The translations under genes and the position numbers were made by a program. The notes beneath the pieces were generated by a model, which saw only the letters and a list, made by a program, of their open reading frames with translations, had not been told where the DNA came from and did no database searches. Of a stretch of 64,000 bases of DNA, positions 49,592 through 59,026 are shown in pieces. This stretch comes from Oceanospirillum multiglobuliferum (GTDB taxonomy: Bacteria > Pseudomonadota > Gammaproteobacteria > Pseudomonadales > Halomonadaceae). Within the stretch, counting starts at the first letter, position 1; each line of letters begins with the position of its first letter. The stretch is taken from NCBI RefSeq assembly GCF_900167095.1, contig NZ_FUXG01000006.1, positions 97,424-161,423 on the forward strand. The letters are read 5' to 3'.

Positions 49592-50368
49592 ATGAACACT
49601 TTATTTGCTGGCCCGTTAGCGATGCTGGCAGGCTTAAGAATTATCTTTACCCCCGGCTTAAAACGCTTTGTATTAGTACCGCTGTTGAGCAATATCTTAC
49701 TGCTGGGCTTTTGCATATGGTTTGGTATTAAGCTGTTTGACAGTTGGCTTGATAGCTTTGTGCAGAGCTTACCAAGCTATTTACAATTTCTAGAATGGCT
49801 GATTTGGCCTTTGGTGTTAATAGGTACATTGGGTTTTATTATCTACGGTTTCAATGCACTAACCGCCCTAATTGCAGCACCTTTTAATGGTTTATTAGCG
49901 GAAAAAGTAGAGCAACATCTACGAGCAGAGATCGTTCAGTTTCCGGATGAGACCCTTGGGCAAATGGTAAAACGCTCATTGCACCGTGAGCTACAAAAGC
50001 AATGGTTTTTCTTAAAACGGGTGTTGCTACTGATTATCATCAGTTTTATTCCCGGCCTTAATTTACTCAGCCCTATCCTATGGTTGCTCTTTTCTATTTG
50101 GATGCTATCGGTACAATATATTGATTACCCAATGGATAACCATCAGATTAACTTCCATGACATGCAGGCACGTTTAAAACAGAAGTGGTGGCATACCTTT
50201 GGTTTTGGCTTCAGTGCTTACTGGTGCATGTTAATTCCTGGCATTAACTTACTGTTAATGCCAGCTGCTGTGGCTGGCGCAACTTGGCTTTGGGTGCATC
50301 AATACTCAGAAACGCTTACTAGCGTTGCCATAGAAGATCGTTCAATCAACCGCGTAAAGGATATCTAA
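49592..50368 (+). CDS. cysZ: Sulfate transporter CysZ
   Basis: This 258-residue membrane protein has about four hydrophobic segments. The opening GPLAMLAGLRIIFTPGLKRFVLVPLLSNILLL, the FNALTALIAAPFNGLLAEKVE loop and the YIDYPMDNHQINF signature are typical of CysZ, which brings sulfate in for cysteine synthesis. No other cys genes are close. The response regulator gene begins six bases after its stop. CAGGAG precedes the ATG. Confidence 0.92.
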   Translation: MNTLFAGPLAMLAGLRIIFTPGLKRFVLVPLLSNILLLGFCIWFGIKLFDSWLDSFVQSLPSYLQFLEWLIWPLVLIGTLGFIIYGFNALTALIAAPFNGLLAEKVEQHLRAEIVQFPDETLGQMVKRSLHRELQKQWFFLKRVLLLIIISFIPGLNLLSPILWLLFSIWMLSVQYIDYPMDNHQINFHDMQARLKQKWWHTFGFGFSAYWCMLIPGINLLLMPAAVAGATWLWVHQYSETLTSVAIEDRSINRVKDI

Positions 50369-50374
50369 AAAGTT

Positions 50375-51235
50375 ATGAAATCAGCTCGCTTACTGGTTGT
50401 TGATGACGCAAAGTTTACTCGTGACTTAATGATTAAAGCCGTTAAGTCTGAATATACAGGCTTAGAGGTTGATTCTGCACAGGATGGCAGAAAGGCTCAG
50501 GTACTATTGACCAAGAACCGCTATGACTTAGTGCTCTGTGACTGGGAAATGCCAGAGATGTCTGGTATTGAGTTACTGACATGGTTGCGTGAGCAAGAGG
50601 ACTGTCGTAATAAAGATATTCCTTTTGTGATGGTCACAAGCTTGGGCGATAAAGAGTATATCTTACAAGCTGCTGAACATGGTGTGACAGACTATGTGAC
50701 TAAGCCGTTTAATAATGAGCAGTTGGTGAATAAAGTCACTAAACAGTTCTTACGGCAAGGGGTGATCTCCCGCGAAGAACTAGCAGAGCTGATGAAAAAA
50801 CGTACACGTATGCTAGGTGGCGGCAGTACTGCCAATGTATTAACAAGCAAAATCGGTATGAATACAGCAGGTAGTGCTGTAGGTAACGGCATTAATACAG
50901 GCCCTAGAAAAGTACGTGGTCGAGCTATGTTGCTGTTTGCTGAACAGCAAGCCCCTACTTTAATTCGTGAATTGAGCACGCAGGAAGTGGTGTTGGTATT
51001 GAAACGTGAAGAAGTACCTAATATACCAACTCTCTTTGATGCTGTTTCTGTTGGCCTGTTGGCAGGACAAGGAGACGATCAGATGCGCTTCACAACTAAA
51101 GGCAAAGTGATATTTTTACAGGCACAAGAAAAACGAGTGGATGCAGAAGCGGTTTACGTGGGCATCCGCTTTGTTGAGCAGGATGCCAAAGCACAACAAA
51201 TGCTATCTAAGTTGATCGCTCGTTTGAGTAGCTAA
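50375..51235 (+). CDS. Response regulator with REC domain and PilZ-like C-terminus
   Basis: This 286-residue protein has a CheY-like receiver domain (1-125) with Asp10-Asp11, phospho-acceptor Asp56 in LCDWEMPEM and the lysine of TKPF. A glycine-rich linker (about 145-180) follows, then a C-terminal beta-rich region (about 185-286, starting RKVRGRAMLLF) reminiscent of PilZ but without a clear RxxxR + DxSxxG pair, so c-di-GMP binding is doubtful. It has no recognisable DNA-binding HTH. A regulator occupies the same place near phoU in Pseudomonas. Its 3' end overlaps that of phoR, on the other strand, by 33 bases. Confidence 0.85.
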   Translation: MKSARLLVVDDAKFTRDLMIKAVKSEYTGLEVDSAQDGRKAQVLLTKNRYDLVLCDWEMPEMSGIELLTWLREQEDCRNKDIPFVMVTSLGDKEYILQAAEHGVTDYVTKPFNNEQLVNKVTKQFLRQGVISREELAELMKKRTRMLGGGSTANVLTSKIGMNTAGSAVGNGINTGPRKVRGRAMLLFAEQQAPTLIRELSTQEVVLVLKREEVPNIPTLFDAVSVGLLAGQGDDQMRFTTKGKVIFLQAQEKRVDAEAVYVGIRFVEQDAKAQQMLSKLIARLSS

Positions 51236-52579
51236 ATCAGCCAGCTCAGGGGCGGTATAGGCAGGTGGTTGTATATAATCGGCCTGCTGAAACTTCAGGC
51301 GAGCGAGAGGGAAATGGCAATGAAACTGCGACCCCTCACCTTTTATGCTTTTTATCTCTAGTTTAGCGTTGTGACGTAACAGTACATGTTTCACAATTGC
51401 CAAACCTAGCCCTGTTCCACCTGTATCAGCAGAACGACCTTTATCTACGCGATAAAAACGCTCAGTTAATCTAGGGAGGTGGCGTGCATCAATACCTTCA
51501 CCATTATCTTCTACGGTTAGTGTTGCACCTATAGGCGTTTCTTGCCAGCGCATGAGAATGGTCGACTCAGAAGGTGTATATTTTACTGCGTTGAAGACAA
51601 GGTTGGAAAATGCACTGCGTAGCTCATTTTCTGAACCTAATATTGCAGCCGTGCAGTTATTCTCAATTTTGATCAGATGTTTTTTCTCACTACTGAGTAA
51701 CAAAGCATCTTGGCGGATACTTGTCATCATCTTTTCAATATCAATCGTTTGCTGCTGACCTTCAATATCAGTGGTTTCTAAACGAGAGAGTAGCAATAGA
51801 TCATTGATGATATTTTGCATTCGGCGTGATTGCTGTTGCATCTGCTGTGTTGCTCGACTCCAACGTGGTGGCAATTGATCGCTATAGTCAGCAAAGGTCT
51901 CTAAGTAGCCGTTGATTACCGTCAGTGGGGTACGTAATTCATGGGAAACGTTCGCAACAAAGTCCTTACGCATCTGTTCCAAGCGATGCAGTCGCGTAAT
52001 GTCTCTGACTAGCATCAAGCGCTCATTACGGCCAAAAATTGTGATTTGATACTCAAGTGTGATGTTGTCATCGACAGGGGAGGTCAGTGACAAAGGCTCT
52101 TGGTAAGCTTGGCGCTCGTAGTAGCTGATAAAGCGAGGGTCACGCAGCAGGTTCGTAATCACTTGGCCTTTATCGCTAGGGGAGCGAAAGCCTAATAACG
52201 ACTCAGAGGCTTTATTCCACCATTCTAAACCACCGGATTGATCAATCATGACAACTGCATCACGTAAAGCACCGCTTGAACGCTGTACTTTGTCTATGAC
52301 ATCTTTTAAACGCTGCTGACTGGCCTGTTGGCGTTTCTGATGGTGGTATATTTTGTCAAATAAATAACCTCTAATGCCTTTGCTTTCAGGTGTAGGGTCA
52401 TTAGGATTTTTATCAAGCCAGTTATCAAGTGCCAGCATAAAGCGCGCAGCTTGTACTAAATAGTAAGCCAGCACAAAAATGATAGGCCAGGCGATAGAGC
52501 CTGACCACCAGCCAACAAAAGCCGCGATGACGATGATATAACTTACGCGGGTAAATTCAGTTTGCCAGATAGGCTTCAC
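51203..52579 (-). CDS. phoR: Phosphate regulon sensor kinase PhoR
   Basis: This 458-residue histidine kinase has two membrane helices (about 13-45), a short cytoplasmic charged linker, a PAS domain (about 95-200), the DHp segment with His213 in VANVSHELRTPLTV, and the catalytic domain with N box (NLVFNAVKYTPS), DNGEGID, FYRVD and GGTGLGLAIVK. No large periplasmic domain exists, as in E. coli PhoR, so the signal comes through PstSCAB-PhoU. It starts two bases after phoB. Its last codons overlap the 3' end of the convergent regulator gene. Confidence 0.95.
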   Translation of the reverse strand: MKPIWQTEFTRVSYIIVIAAFVGWWSGSIAWPIIFVLAYYLVQAARFMLALDNWLDKNPNDPTPESKGIRGYLFDKIYHHQKRQQASQQRLKDVIDKVQRSSGALRDAVVMIDQSGGLEWWNKASESLLGFRSPSDKGQVITNLLRDPRFISYYERQAYQEPLSLTSPVDDNITLEYQITIFGRNERLMLVRDITRLHRLEQMRKDFVANVSHELRTPLTVINGYLETFADYSDQLPPRWSRATQQMQQQSRRMQNIINDLLLLSRLETTDIEGQQQTIDIEKMMTSIRQDALLLSSEKKHLIKIENNCTAAILGSENELRSAFSNLVFNAVKYTPSESTILMRWQETPIGATLTVEDNGEGIDARHLPRLTERFYRVDKGRSADTGGTGLGLAIVKHVLLRHNAKLEIKSIKGEGSQFHCHFPLARLKFQQADYIQPPAYTAPELADLATQTSDQLR

Positions 52580-52581
52580 GG

Positions 52582-53271
52582 TTACACCTTTGTCGAAAAA
52601 CGATATCCGGTGCCACGTACAGTCTGAATCAGATGTTCATGTTTCTCGCCTAAAGCTTTACGTAGGCGACGGATATGTACATCCACTGTACGCTCTTCTA
52701 CATAAACGTTGCCGCCCCATACTTGGTCTAACAACTGATTACGAGTATAAGCACGTTCTTGGTGGGTCATAAAAAACTGCAACAAGCGAAACTCTGTAGG
52801 CCCGACATCCAAAGGTTCATCCATTGAGGTGACACGGTGGCTGGCTGGATCTAGCAATAAGCCATCTACTTCTACAGGGTCTTCAATACCTTTAGGTGTG
52901 GTACGACGTAATACCGCTTTAAGGCGTGCCACCAATTCACGAGGAGAGAAGGGCTTGGTGATATAATCATCCGCACCTGCTTCTAAACCTTGTACTTTAT
53001 TATCTTCCTCGCCTTTTGCCGTTAACATAATCACAGGTGTTTCCGCTGTGACTGGATCTCTTTTCAAACGACGCGCCAGCTCTACACCACTAGTCCCTGG
53101 CATCATCCAATCAAGTAGAATCAAATCTGGGCGTTTGTCTATTACCAAAGCATGAGCCTGCTGAGCATTCTCAGCCTCTAAGCATGTATAGTCTGCCATC
53201 TCTAGTGCTACGGCGATCATTTCCCGGATTGGAGCTTCATCATCTACAATCAGGACAGTTTTTCCTGTCAT
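52582..53271 (-). CDS. phoB: Phosphate regulon response regulator PhoB
   Basis: This 229-residue OmpR-type regulator activates the Pho regulon under phosphate limitation. Seen: Asp10-Asp11, the phosphorylated Asp54 in LLDWMMPG, the [19 protein letters not shown] linker, and a winged helix with [31 protein letters not shown] recognition part. It is upstream of phoR at two bases and carries its own Pho box at 53331, so it activates itself, as in E. coli. Confidence 0.97.
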   Translation of the reverse strand: MTGKTVLIVDDEAPIREMIAVALEMADYTCLEAENAQQAHALVIDKRPDLILLDWMMPGTSGVELARRLKRDPVTAETPVIMLTAKGEEDNKVQGLEAGADDYITKPFSPRELVARLKAVLRRTTPKGIEDPVEVDGLLLDPASHRVTSMDEPLDVGPTEFRLLQFFMTHQERAYTRNQLLDQVWGGNVYVEERTVDVHIRRLRKALGEKHEHLIQTVRGTGYRFSTKV

Positions 53272-53314
53272 TGCTCTATCCCGTCAGTTCGGTTGAATCA
53301 TCAATTATGGCATT

Positions 53315-53348
53315 ATTAGACTCAGTAAATATGACAATAAGATGACAT
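53315..53348 (-). promoter_or_regulatory. Pho box and -10 of the phoB promoter
   Basis: On the minus strand, ATGTCATCTTATTGTCAT (53348-53331) matches the Pho box at 14 of 18, and after exactly 10 bases follows TCTAAT (53320-53315). The start site would be near 53308, 37 bases before the phoB start. The box ends two bases from the ubiA stop. Confidence 0.8.
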
Positions 53349-53349
53349 C

Positions 53350-54234
53350 TTAGAAAAGAGTATAGTCTGCAATAATTCCGATCAGGATGAATAAGCCTGC
53401 CCAGTGATTGTTTAAAAAAGCTTGGAAACAGGCTTGGCGCTCACGCTGCCAAGTTAAGCGCCCTTGATAGATGAATAGAGCAATAGCTACAGCTAGTCCA
53501 AAATAAAATAATAGTCCCAGTGATTTGTTAATAGCGACAATTAACAGTGCTGTAACCGCAAGTGCTTGCAGTAATATGATGATATGGCGGTCAAGTTCAC
53601 CAAATAAAATTGCAGTTGATTTAATGCCGATTTTGACATCATCATTACGATCAACCATCGCATACTGAGTATCGTAAGCGACAGTCCATAATAAATTTGC
53701 GCAGAACAGCAACCAAGCTTCAATTGGCACTGTTCCAGTTTGTGCTGCATAGGCCATTGGAATAGCCCAAGAAAAAGCAGCACCTAATACCACTTGAGGC
53801 AGGTGTGTATAACGCTTCATAAAAGGATATAAAGCGGCTAAAAGTACGCCGCCGAAAGAGAGCATAATGGTCAGTGAGTTGGTTAGTAGAACCAATAAAA
53901 AAGCTATGAAGCAGAGTATAAAAAAGAGTGTTAACGCTTCTTTTGCACTCACTGCGCCAGTGGCTAATGGGCGGTTTCTAGTGCGTTCTACTTTGCCGTC
54001 AAAGTTACGGTCAGCATAATCATTAATCACACAGCCCGCAGCCCGCATGACGATCACGCCTAAAATAAAAATCAGCAGAACATCCCATTTAGGAAAGCCC
54101 TCTGCAGCAATCCACAAAGCCCATAATGTTGGCCATAACAATAGATAAGTACCAATAGGGCGGTCGACTCGCATCAATTGTAGATAGAGTGGTAGTTGCT
54201 TTTTGATCTGCTTGAAAGAGGCTGAAGCTGACAT
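53350..54234 (-). CDS. ubiA: 4-hydroxybenzoate octaprenyltransferase
   Basis: This 294-residue membrane prenyltransferase of ubiquinone synthesis joins 4-hydroxybenzoate to a polyprenyl chain. Seen: the start [26 protein letters not shown], the metal-binding motif [21 protein letters not shown] (N-D-x-x-D-x-x-x-D) and the second motif [21 protein letters not shown]. It lies 11 bases after ubiC, as in many gammaproteobacteria, so the two first steps are probably co-expressed. Confidence 0.97.
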   Translation of the reverse strand: MSASASFKQIKKQLPLYLQLMRVDRPIGTYLLLWPTLWALWIAAEGFPKWDVLLIFILGVIVMRAAGCVINDYADRNFDGKVERTRNRPLATGAVSAKEALTLFFILCFIAFLLVLLTNSLTIMLSFGGVLLAALYPFMKRYTHLPQVVLGAAFSWAIPMAYAAQTGTVPIEAWLLFCANLLWTVAYDTQYAMVDRNDDVKIGIKSTAILFGELDRHIIILLQALAVTALLIVAINKSLGLLFYFGLAVAIALFIYQGRLTWQRERQACFQAFLNNHWAGLFILIGIIADYTLF

Positions 54235-54245
54235 TAAATAAACCT

Positions 54246-54929
54246 CTACTGTGCCACAAATAAAGAAGGCGAGTGATTGGAAGCAAGTGGTGTTTCTGTC
54301 GGTAGCGCTAGACTGCGCTGAAAATCATCTAGGAAAAACTCACTGACAAGCAAAGGCGCATGCTTAATCTGAAACACAGAGCGTCGACCCCACCAAAAAT
54401 GAGGTAGGGTAGCGCCAATAGATGTAGCCTGAAAGCCCTCTTGTCGGCGTCGATCATAGGTAATTTCAATTGGTGCTCTATGAGTATGGGCATGGCGAAA
54501 TAGCACTGAGCCTAATGATCGGTTACCAAGTTTCAATAAATAGCGATTACCCGCTGCCAAGGTGGATAAAGGAATAACTGTCCGTGCAAAAACCCAAGGC
54601 TGATCATGACCGCGTAAACAGACTTGGCGCACAAGGGCATAAGCTTGGCTATGTAAACCCAATAGAGCCGCTTCATTGAGTGCCGGTTTAACAATGGCCT
54701 GGTTTAATAATTCGACCTGAAAATGGCCGTTACTAGCCTGCTGTAATCGACGAGTTAAGGAGCTAGGGTCCATCAACCAGTCATACCATTGTGCATTGGG
54801 TAAGGTTTGATTAGGCATCTGCGGCCTTGCCCAATGCAGACTATTCCAAACCGATCTATGCGTGGCATCCTGACGATTCAAATCTAACCTCGGTGATGAT
54901 TCTTTAAAGACAAGCGCGGATTCTAGCAC
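54246..54929 (-). CDS. ubiC: Chorismate lyase
   Basis: This enzyme converts chorismate to 4-hydroxybenzoate plus pyruvate, the substrate for UbiA. Seen: [65 protein letters not shown] and [21 protein letters not shown], the family order, with conserved arginines and the glutamate near the C-terminus. The start is uncertain. GTG at 54929 gives 227 residues; ATG at 54818 (AAGG six bases upstream) gives 190, closer to E. coli (165), but the LHWARPQ residues just before that ATG look family-like. Confidence 0.88.
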   Translation of the reverse strand: MLESALVFKESSPRLDLNRQDATHRSVWNSLHWARPQMPNQTLPNAQWYDWLMDPSSLTRRLQQASNGHFQVELLNQAIVKPALNEAALLGLHSQAYALVRQVCLRGHDQPWVFARTVIPLSTLAAGNRYLLKLGNRSLGSVLFRHAHTHRAPIEITYDRRRQEGFQATSIGATLPHFWWGRRSVFQIKHAPLLVSEFFLDDFQRSLALPTETPLASNHSPSLFVAQ

Positions 54930-55023
54930 AAGCCCTAAAAAACCTTTGCATCCCCTAATGTTGACTGCTTAAATAAGCCCAGTCATACGGATTTTAACAG
55001 TCATAATAAAGAGGAAAACGCAG

Positions 55024-55299
55024 ATGCGTAAGCCTGAATTAGCCGCAGCTATCGCAGCAAAAGCGGAGTTGTCGAAAGATAAAGCAAATTTGGCACTGAA
55101 TGCTATTTTGGAAGAGATCACTGCGGCAGTTGCAAAAGGTGACACGGTTTCTTTGATTGGTTTTGGCACATTCTCAGTACGTGAGCGTAGTGCGCGTAAA
55201 GGTAAGAATCCTCAAACTGGTGAGCCGATGGATATAGCGGCAAGCAAAACAGTTGGCTTTAAAGTGGGTAAGAAGTTGAAAGATGCTGTGGACAACTAA
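55024..55299 (+). CDS. hupB: Histone-like DNA-binding protein HU
   Basis: This 91-residue protein begins MRKPELAAAIAAKAELSKD and contains ISLIGFGTFSVR-like (VSLIGFGTFSVRERSARKG) and NPQTGEPMDIAASKTVGFKVGK motifs, the beta-arm with its conserved proline (NPQTGE). HU bends DNA and organises the nucleoid. AAAGAGG precedes the ATG. It is divergent from ubiC, with only 94 bases between, and ends with a terminator. The assignment to HU-beta instead of alpha is by general similarity only. Confidence 0.93.
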   Translation: MRKPELAAAIAAKAELSKDKANLALNAILEEITAAVAKGDTVSLIGFGTFSVRERSARKGKNPQTGEPMDIAASKTVGFKVGKKLKDAVDN

Positions 55300-55330
55300 G
55301 TACTGGCTTACTTAGTCACCATAGAGTTGC

Positions 55331-55356
55331 AAAAAGCCGGTTTAATCCGGCTTTTT
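55331..55356. terminator. Terminator after hup, overlapping the convergent HDOD gene
   Basis: AAAAAGCCGG, TTTAAT, CCGGCTTTTT is a perfect 10-bp hairpin with T tracts on either strand. Its right half lies inside the last codons of the HDOD gene (stop at 55342), so one element ends both convergent transcripts. Confidence 0.92.
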
Positions 55357-56748
55357 GTTTTTGTTCAACATATCGGCTAAAAAGTTAAGCTCTTCCGCAA
55401 AATCACTGACACTATCAATGGCTTCTTGAATCGCTTGGCGGTCAATATGCAATCGACCCAGCAATGATTCGGGTAGTTTGCCTAGCTTAATTTCCCCGTC
55501 ACTTTGCACCAGCTGGTCAACCACATACAGCATATTGGCGTAAGTATAGTGTGAGCCTTCATAAGCAGCATTATGCAGATGGCGCACGGCGCTACAGACT
55601 TCTTCAGGAATTCCCCATGAATGAAACAGAAAACTTGCAATCTGCTCTCGGGTAATACCAAACAAAAAGCGTTCAATATACATGGCGGGTACATGTGGGT
55701 TTGCTTCTTGATAGCGGCAATATAGCGAGAAGTAAGGTGGGAACACCTCTGCAATCACTAAATAGCCAAAATTATGTACTAAACCTGAAAGATAAGACAA
55801 ACCTGCTAGTGGTCGATGTTGTGCAGGTATTTTCCGGATTAGTTTTTCCATCAATAAAGCTTTTAGTACCGACTCACGCCAGTAGTTTTGGTAGCCAAAT
55901 ATCCCATCACTTGGCATTTTTAGATTTTTACCTAGAGATAGACCTAAAGATAGGTTCATCGTTAGATCAAAGCCTAAAACACGGATCACGGCATCTTGAA
56001 TAGATTGAATCTGCCCTGGCAATCCATAATAAGGTGAGTTAGCCCAACTGATTACTTGAGAGGCTAAACTTGGATCTGCCTCAACAATTTTTGCCAGTTC
56101 ATCTGCATCTGAGTTGTCGTTATTACGCAGCTGGATAATATTGTGCGCACTTAAAGGTAGTGGCGGAATAGCGATATTTTCAGCTAAACGTGTGCGAATA
56201 CGTCGAGAAGTAATAGTCTCAATTGCCGATTTGATCTCATTTTCATCTTGATCAACTGCGGTCATATTCGGACGAATGGCAAGCAATGGGATGCTAAAAG
56301 CTTCAATCTTACTATTACTGCCTTCTGCTGTTAGCAGTGCTCTATATTCCTCTGCACTGAATTCTAGTAGCCACTGTGGGTCACCCGACTCTGTAAAAAG
56401 CTGTTCATTGTCAAAACAGCGTTGATCAACAATGAGATTGTAAGCAATGGTATTGGGCAGTGCAGGTACGGAGCGTAAGTGATAGCGCCTTAAAACTAAG
56501 CTTTTTTGCTCTGGAGTGATCGCTCTGTAATCTTGATACAGTTTCAAGTCCAGCATGCAGTGGGCAGGAAATGCAAATAGATATCGAACACCGTTGCGAT
56601 CTTCTAATATAGACGAGCGCACCAGTTGCTTAGCCGTAGCCTGATTGCGTGGTACTAAGTGGCGCTTCAATAGTTCAGGATAAGCATCAATTGACACACC
56701 CTGCTTGATGCAGTCCATTAGCACATTAACAATTTCCTGAGCAGACAT
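55342..56748 (-). CDS. HDOD-domain signalling protein with YbaK-like N-terminus
   Basis: This protein of 468 residues has an HDOD domain (about 190-390) with PPLPLSAHNIIQLRNND, LAKIVEADPSLASQVISWANSPYYG and AVIRVLGFDLTMNLSL; these proteins resemble HD hydrolases but usually lack catalytic histidines and link to c-di-GMP or motility signalling. The N-terminal 150 residues (ELLKRHLVPRNQATAKQLVRSSIL, FAFPAHCMLDL) resemble YbaK/ProRS-type deacylase folds, but this is tentative. The ATG at 56748 has GGAG seven bases upstream; a TTG five codons earlier is possible. The promoter would be in the 76-base gap before recG's stop. Confidence 0.82.
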   Translation of the reverse strand: MSAQEIVNVLMDCIKQGVSIDAYPELLKRHLVPRNQATAKQLVRSSILEDRNGVRYLFAFPAHCMLDLKLYQDYRAITPEQKSLVLRRYHLRSVPALPNTIAYNLIVDQRCFDNEQLFTESGDPQWLLEFSAEEYRALLTAEGSNSKIEAFSIPLLAIRPNMTAVDQDENEIKSAIETITSRRIRTRLAENIAIPPLPLSAHNIIQLRNNDNSDADELAKIVEADPSLASQVISWANSPYYGLPGQIQSIQDAVIRVLGFDLTMNLSLGLSLGKNLKMPSDGIFGYQNYWRESVLKALLMEKLIRKIPAQHRPLAGLSYLSGLVHNFGYLVIAEVFPPYFSLYCRYQEANPHVPAMYIERFLFGITREQIASFLFHSWGIPEEVCSAVRHLHNAAYEGSHYTYANMLYVVDQLVQSDGEIKLGKLPESLLGRLHIDRQAIQEAIDSVSDFAEELNFLADMLNKNKKPD

Positions 56749-56839
56749 GACACTCTCCGGCAAAAAAACTGGCCTAAGTATACCTAAAAGTTTTTATTAT
56801 AGTTTGATCTAACAACATGTTTTTTAAGATGTATTAAAA

Positions 56840-58921
56840 TTATACCTGAGCATATTGCTCTGCACCGCCCAGCCATCGCTCAACAATAGGCTCTAAGTGT
56901 TCAGGGTAGTGCTGAATCAGTTTGTTCGCGGCTTGATTGACCATCTCTAGCAAGTATTGATCTCGTACTAGATCAGCAATTTTCATCTGAGCGAGTCCGG
57001 TTTGTTTTGTACCTAGCACTTCACCGGGGCCACGTAGCTCTAAATCCTTTTCCGCAATGCAAAAACCATCTTGGGTTTCTCTCATAACGCTAATGCGTGC
57101 TTTACCATTGCGAGATAATGGCGTGTGGTAAAGCAATACGCAGTAGCTTTGTTGTGCGCCTCGTCCTACGCGCCCTCTTAACTGGTGTAACTGCGACAGG
57201 CCAAGTCGCTCAGGATTTTCAATTACCATCATTGTGGCATTGGGTACATCAACGCCTACCTCTATTACCGTGGTAGCCACTAAGAGCTGTAATTTATTGG
57301 CTTTGAACTGAGCCATAATATCTGCTTTTTCTTTGGGCTTCATACGGCCATGTACTAATCCTATTTGGAGCTCTTTTAGTCGAAGTTGTAAGTCGGCAAA
57401 AGTGGTTTCTGCTGCTTGGCACTGTAAAGTTTCAGAGTCTTCAATCAAGGTGCAGACCCAGTAAGCCTGCTTTCCTTGTTGACAGGCATGGGCGATACGT
57501 TGAATCACTTCGTCACGGCGACTATCAGCCAGCGCAACAGTTTCAATAGGAGTGCGCCCCGGTGGTAGCTCATCAATTATTGAGGTATCAAGATCAGCAT
57601 AGGCGCTCATTGCTAAGGTACGAGGAATCGGGGTTGCGGTCATAATCAATTGATGAGGATACTGATCACCCATCCGCCCCTTTTCTCTCAGACTTAAACG
57701 CTGGTGTACGCCAAAGCGATGCTGCTCATCAATAATGGCTAGTCCTAAGCGTTGAAACTGTACCTGCTCTTGAAATAGTGCATGAGTACCCACCACCATT
57801 GCTGCACCATTGGCAATTTGATCAAGCTGTTTTTGTCGCGCTTTGCCTTTTAGTTTGCCCGCTAGCCAAGCGGTTTCAAGTCCTAGCGGTGTTAACCACT
57901 GAGTAAAATTATTAAAGTGCTGTTCGGCCAGAATTTCTGTTGGTGCCATCACCGCTACTTGATAACCCGCTTCAATAGCTGTAAGCGCCGCCACGGCGGC
58001 AACAAGGGTTTTACCAGCACCAACATCGCCTTGCACTAAACGTAGCATCGGTTTAGCAAGCGCCATATCTCTTTGAATCTCGCTGATCACACGCCCTTGC
58101 GCCCCAGTTAGCGGGAAAGGTAGTTGATCTAAAAGCTGCTGCTGTAATGAGCCCGATACTTGGAAAATAGGCGCAAGGTGGGCTTGATGTTGTTGGCGCA
58201 GCTTTAAAAGACTGAGCTGCTGCGCGATCAACTCCTCCATAATTAAACGGTGCTGACTAGGGTGCTTATATTCTTGCAGTTCATAGACAGGCGCATCAGG
58301 TGGAGGTTGATGCAGTAGTAATAAAGAGTCTTTCAGCGAGGGTAAGTGAGGAAATAGCGCTGAGGGTAACCAATCGGTAACAGTGGTGTTTTTCAACTGC
58401 GCTAAAGCCAGATCAATCAACTGGCGCATTCGGTTTTGAGTCAAACCTTCAGCTAATGGGTAAACAGGGGTCAGATAGTCTTCAACGGTTAAAGGTTGGT
58501 CAGGTTTTACAATTCTATATTCGGGGTGATACAACTCTAAACCGTTGGCTCCAGGGCGAGCCTCACCATAACAGCGTACCCATAGCCCATTTTTAAATTG
58601 GTTTTGTTGTGCAGCGTTAAAATGGAAAAACCTTAGACTGATAGAGCCAGTACCATCTTGTAGCCGTACAATAAGTGCGCGCCGTTGACCTTTTACCACA
58701 TCGGCCAACATCACCTGTCCAACGACAACTACCTCATCACCACGACGTATCGCGCCAATAGGGGTAACACGGGTTCGGTCTTGATAACGCGCGGGTAAAT
58801 GAAACAGCAAATCTTCAATACTGCTAATCCCTAGCTTGTCGAGCTTAGCCGCAAGCGCAGCCCCAACACCTTTTAACTCGGTCACAGGTTTTTGTAGGCT
58901 GGCATCGGTCAAAGCAGACAT
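56840..58921 (-). CDS. recG: ATP-dependent DNA helicase RecG
   Basis: This 693-residue (E. coli RecG: 693) branched-DNA translocase reverses stalled forks and processes Holliday junctions. Seen: the wedge/OB domain with FHLPARYQDRTR and GEVVVVG-like beta strands (DEVVVVGQVMLADV), then helicase motifs GDVGAGKTLVA (Walker A), MAPTEILAEQH, GTHALFQE, IDEQHRFGVHQR (DExH), TATPIPRTLAM, VGVDVPNATMMVIENPERLGLSQLHQLRGRVGRG in parts. It starts 105 bases from the divergent epimerase gene. Confidence 0.97.
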   Translation of the reverse strand: MSALTDASLQKPVTELKGVGAALAAKLDKLGISSIEDLLFHLPARYQDRTRVTPIGAIRRGDEVVVVGQVMLADVVKGQRRALIVRLQDGTGSISLRFFHFNAAQQNQFKNGLWVRCYGEARPGANGLELYHPEYRIVKPDQPLTVEDYLTPVYPLAEGLTQNRMRQLIDLALAQLKNTTVTDWLPSALFPHLPSLKDSLLLLHQPPPDAPVYELQEYKHPSQHRLIMEELIAQQLSLLKLRQQHQAHLAPIFQVSGSLQQQLLDQLPFPLTGAQGRVISEIQRDMALAKPMLRLVQGDVGAGKTLVAAVAALTAIEAGYQVAVMAPTEILAEQHFNNFTQWLTPLGLETAWLAGKLKGKARQKQLDQIANGAAMVVGTHALFQEQVQFQRLGLAIIDEQHRFGVHQRLSLREKGRMGDQYPHQLIMTATPIPRTLAMSAYADLDTSIIDELPPGRTPIETVALADSRRDEVIQRIAHACQQGKQAYWVCTLIEDSETLQCQAAETTFADLQLRLKELQIGLVHGRMKPKEKADIMAQFKANKLQLLVATTVIEVGVDVPNATMMVIENPERLGLSQLHQLRGRVGRGAQQSYCVLLYHTPLSRNGKARISVMRETQDGFCIAEKDLELRGPGEVLGTKQTGLAQMKIADLVRDQYLLEMVNQAANKLIQHYPEHLEPIVERWLGGAEQYAQV

Positions 58922-59026
58922 AAAAGCTCCATACGGAATGTATACAATATTGTTGTCGTATGTTGCCGCAAGCTGTGGCAGATTGAATGACTCATGATAA
59001 TAGAGATTAGCAGCGAGATAAGAAAG

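Noticed and set aside
54930..55023. Exact hup promoter
   Set aside because: TTGACT at about 54961 has no good -10 at 16-18 bases, and TTGCAT with TAAATA is only fair. No call was made.
58930..58962. Possible operator between recG and the epimerase gene (CATACG...CGTATG with ACAATATTGT inside)
   Set aside because: The two dyads do not share a centre and the region also carries promoter-like TATACAAT, so a regulator site cannot be supported.
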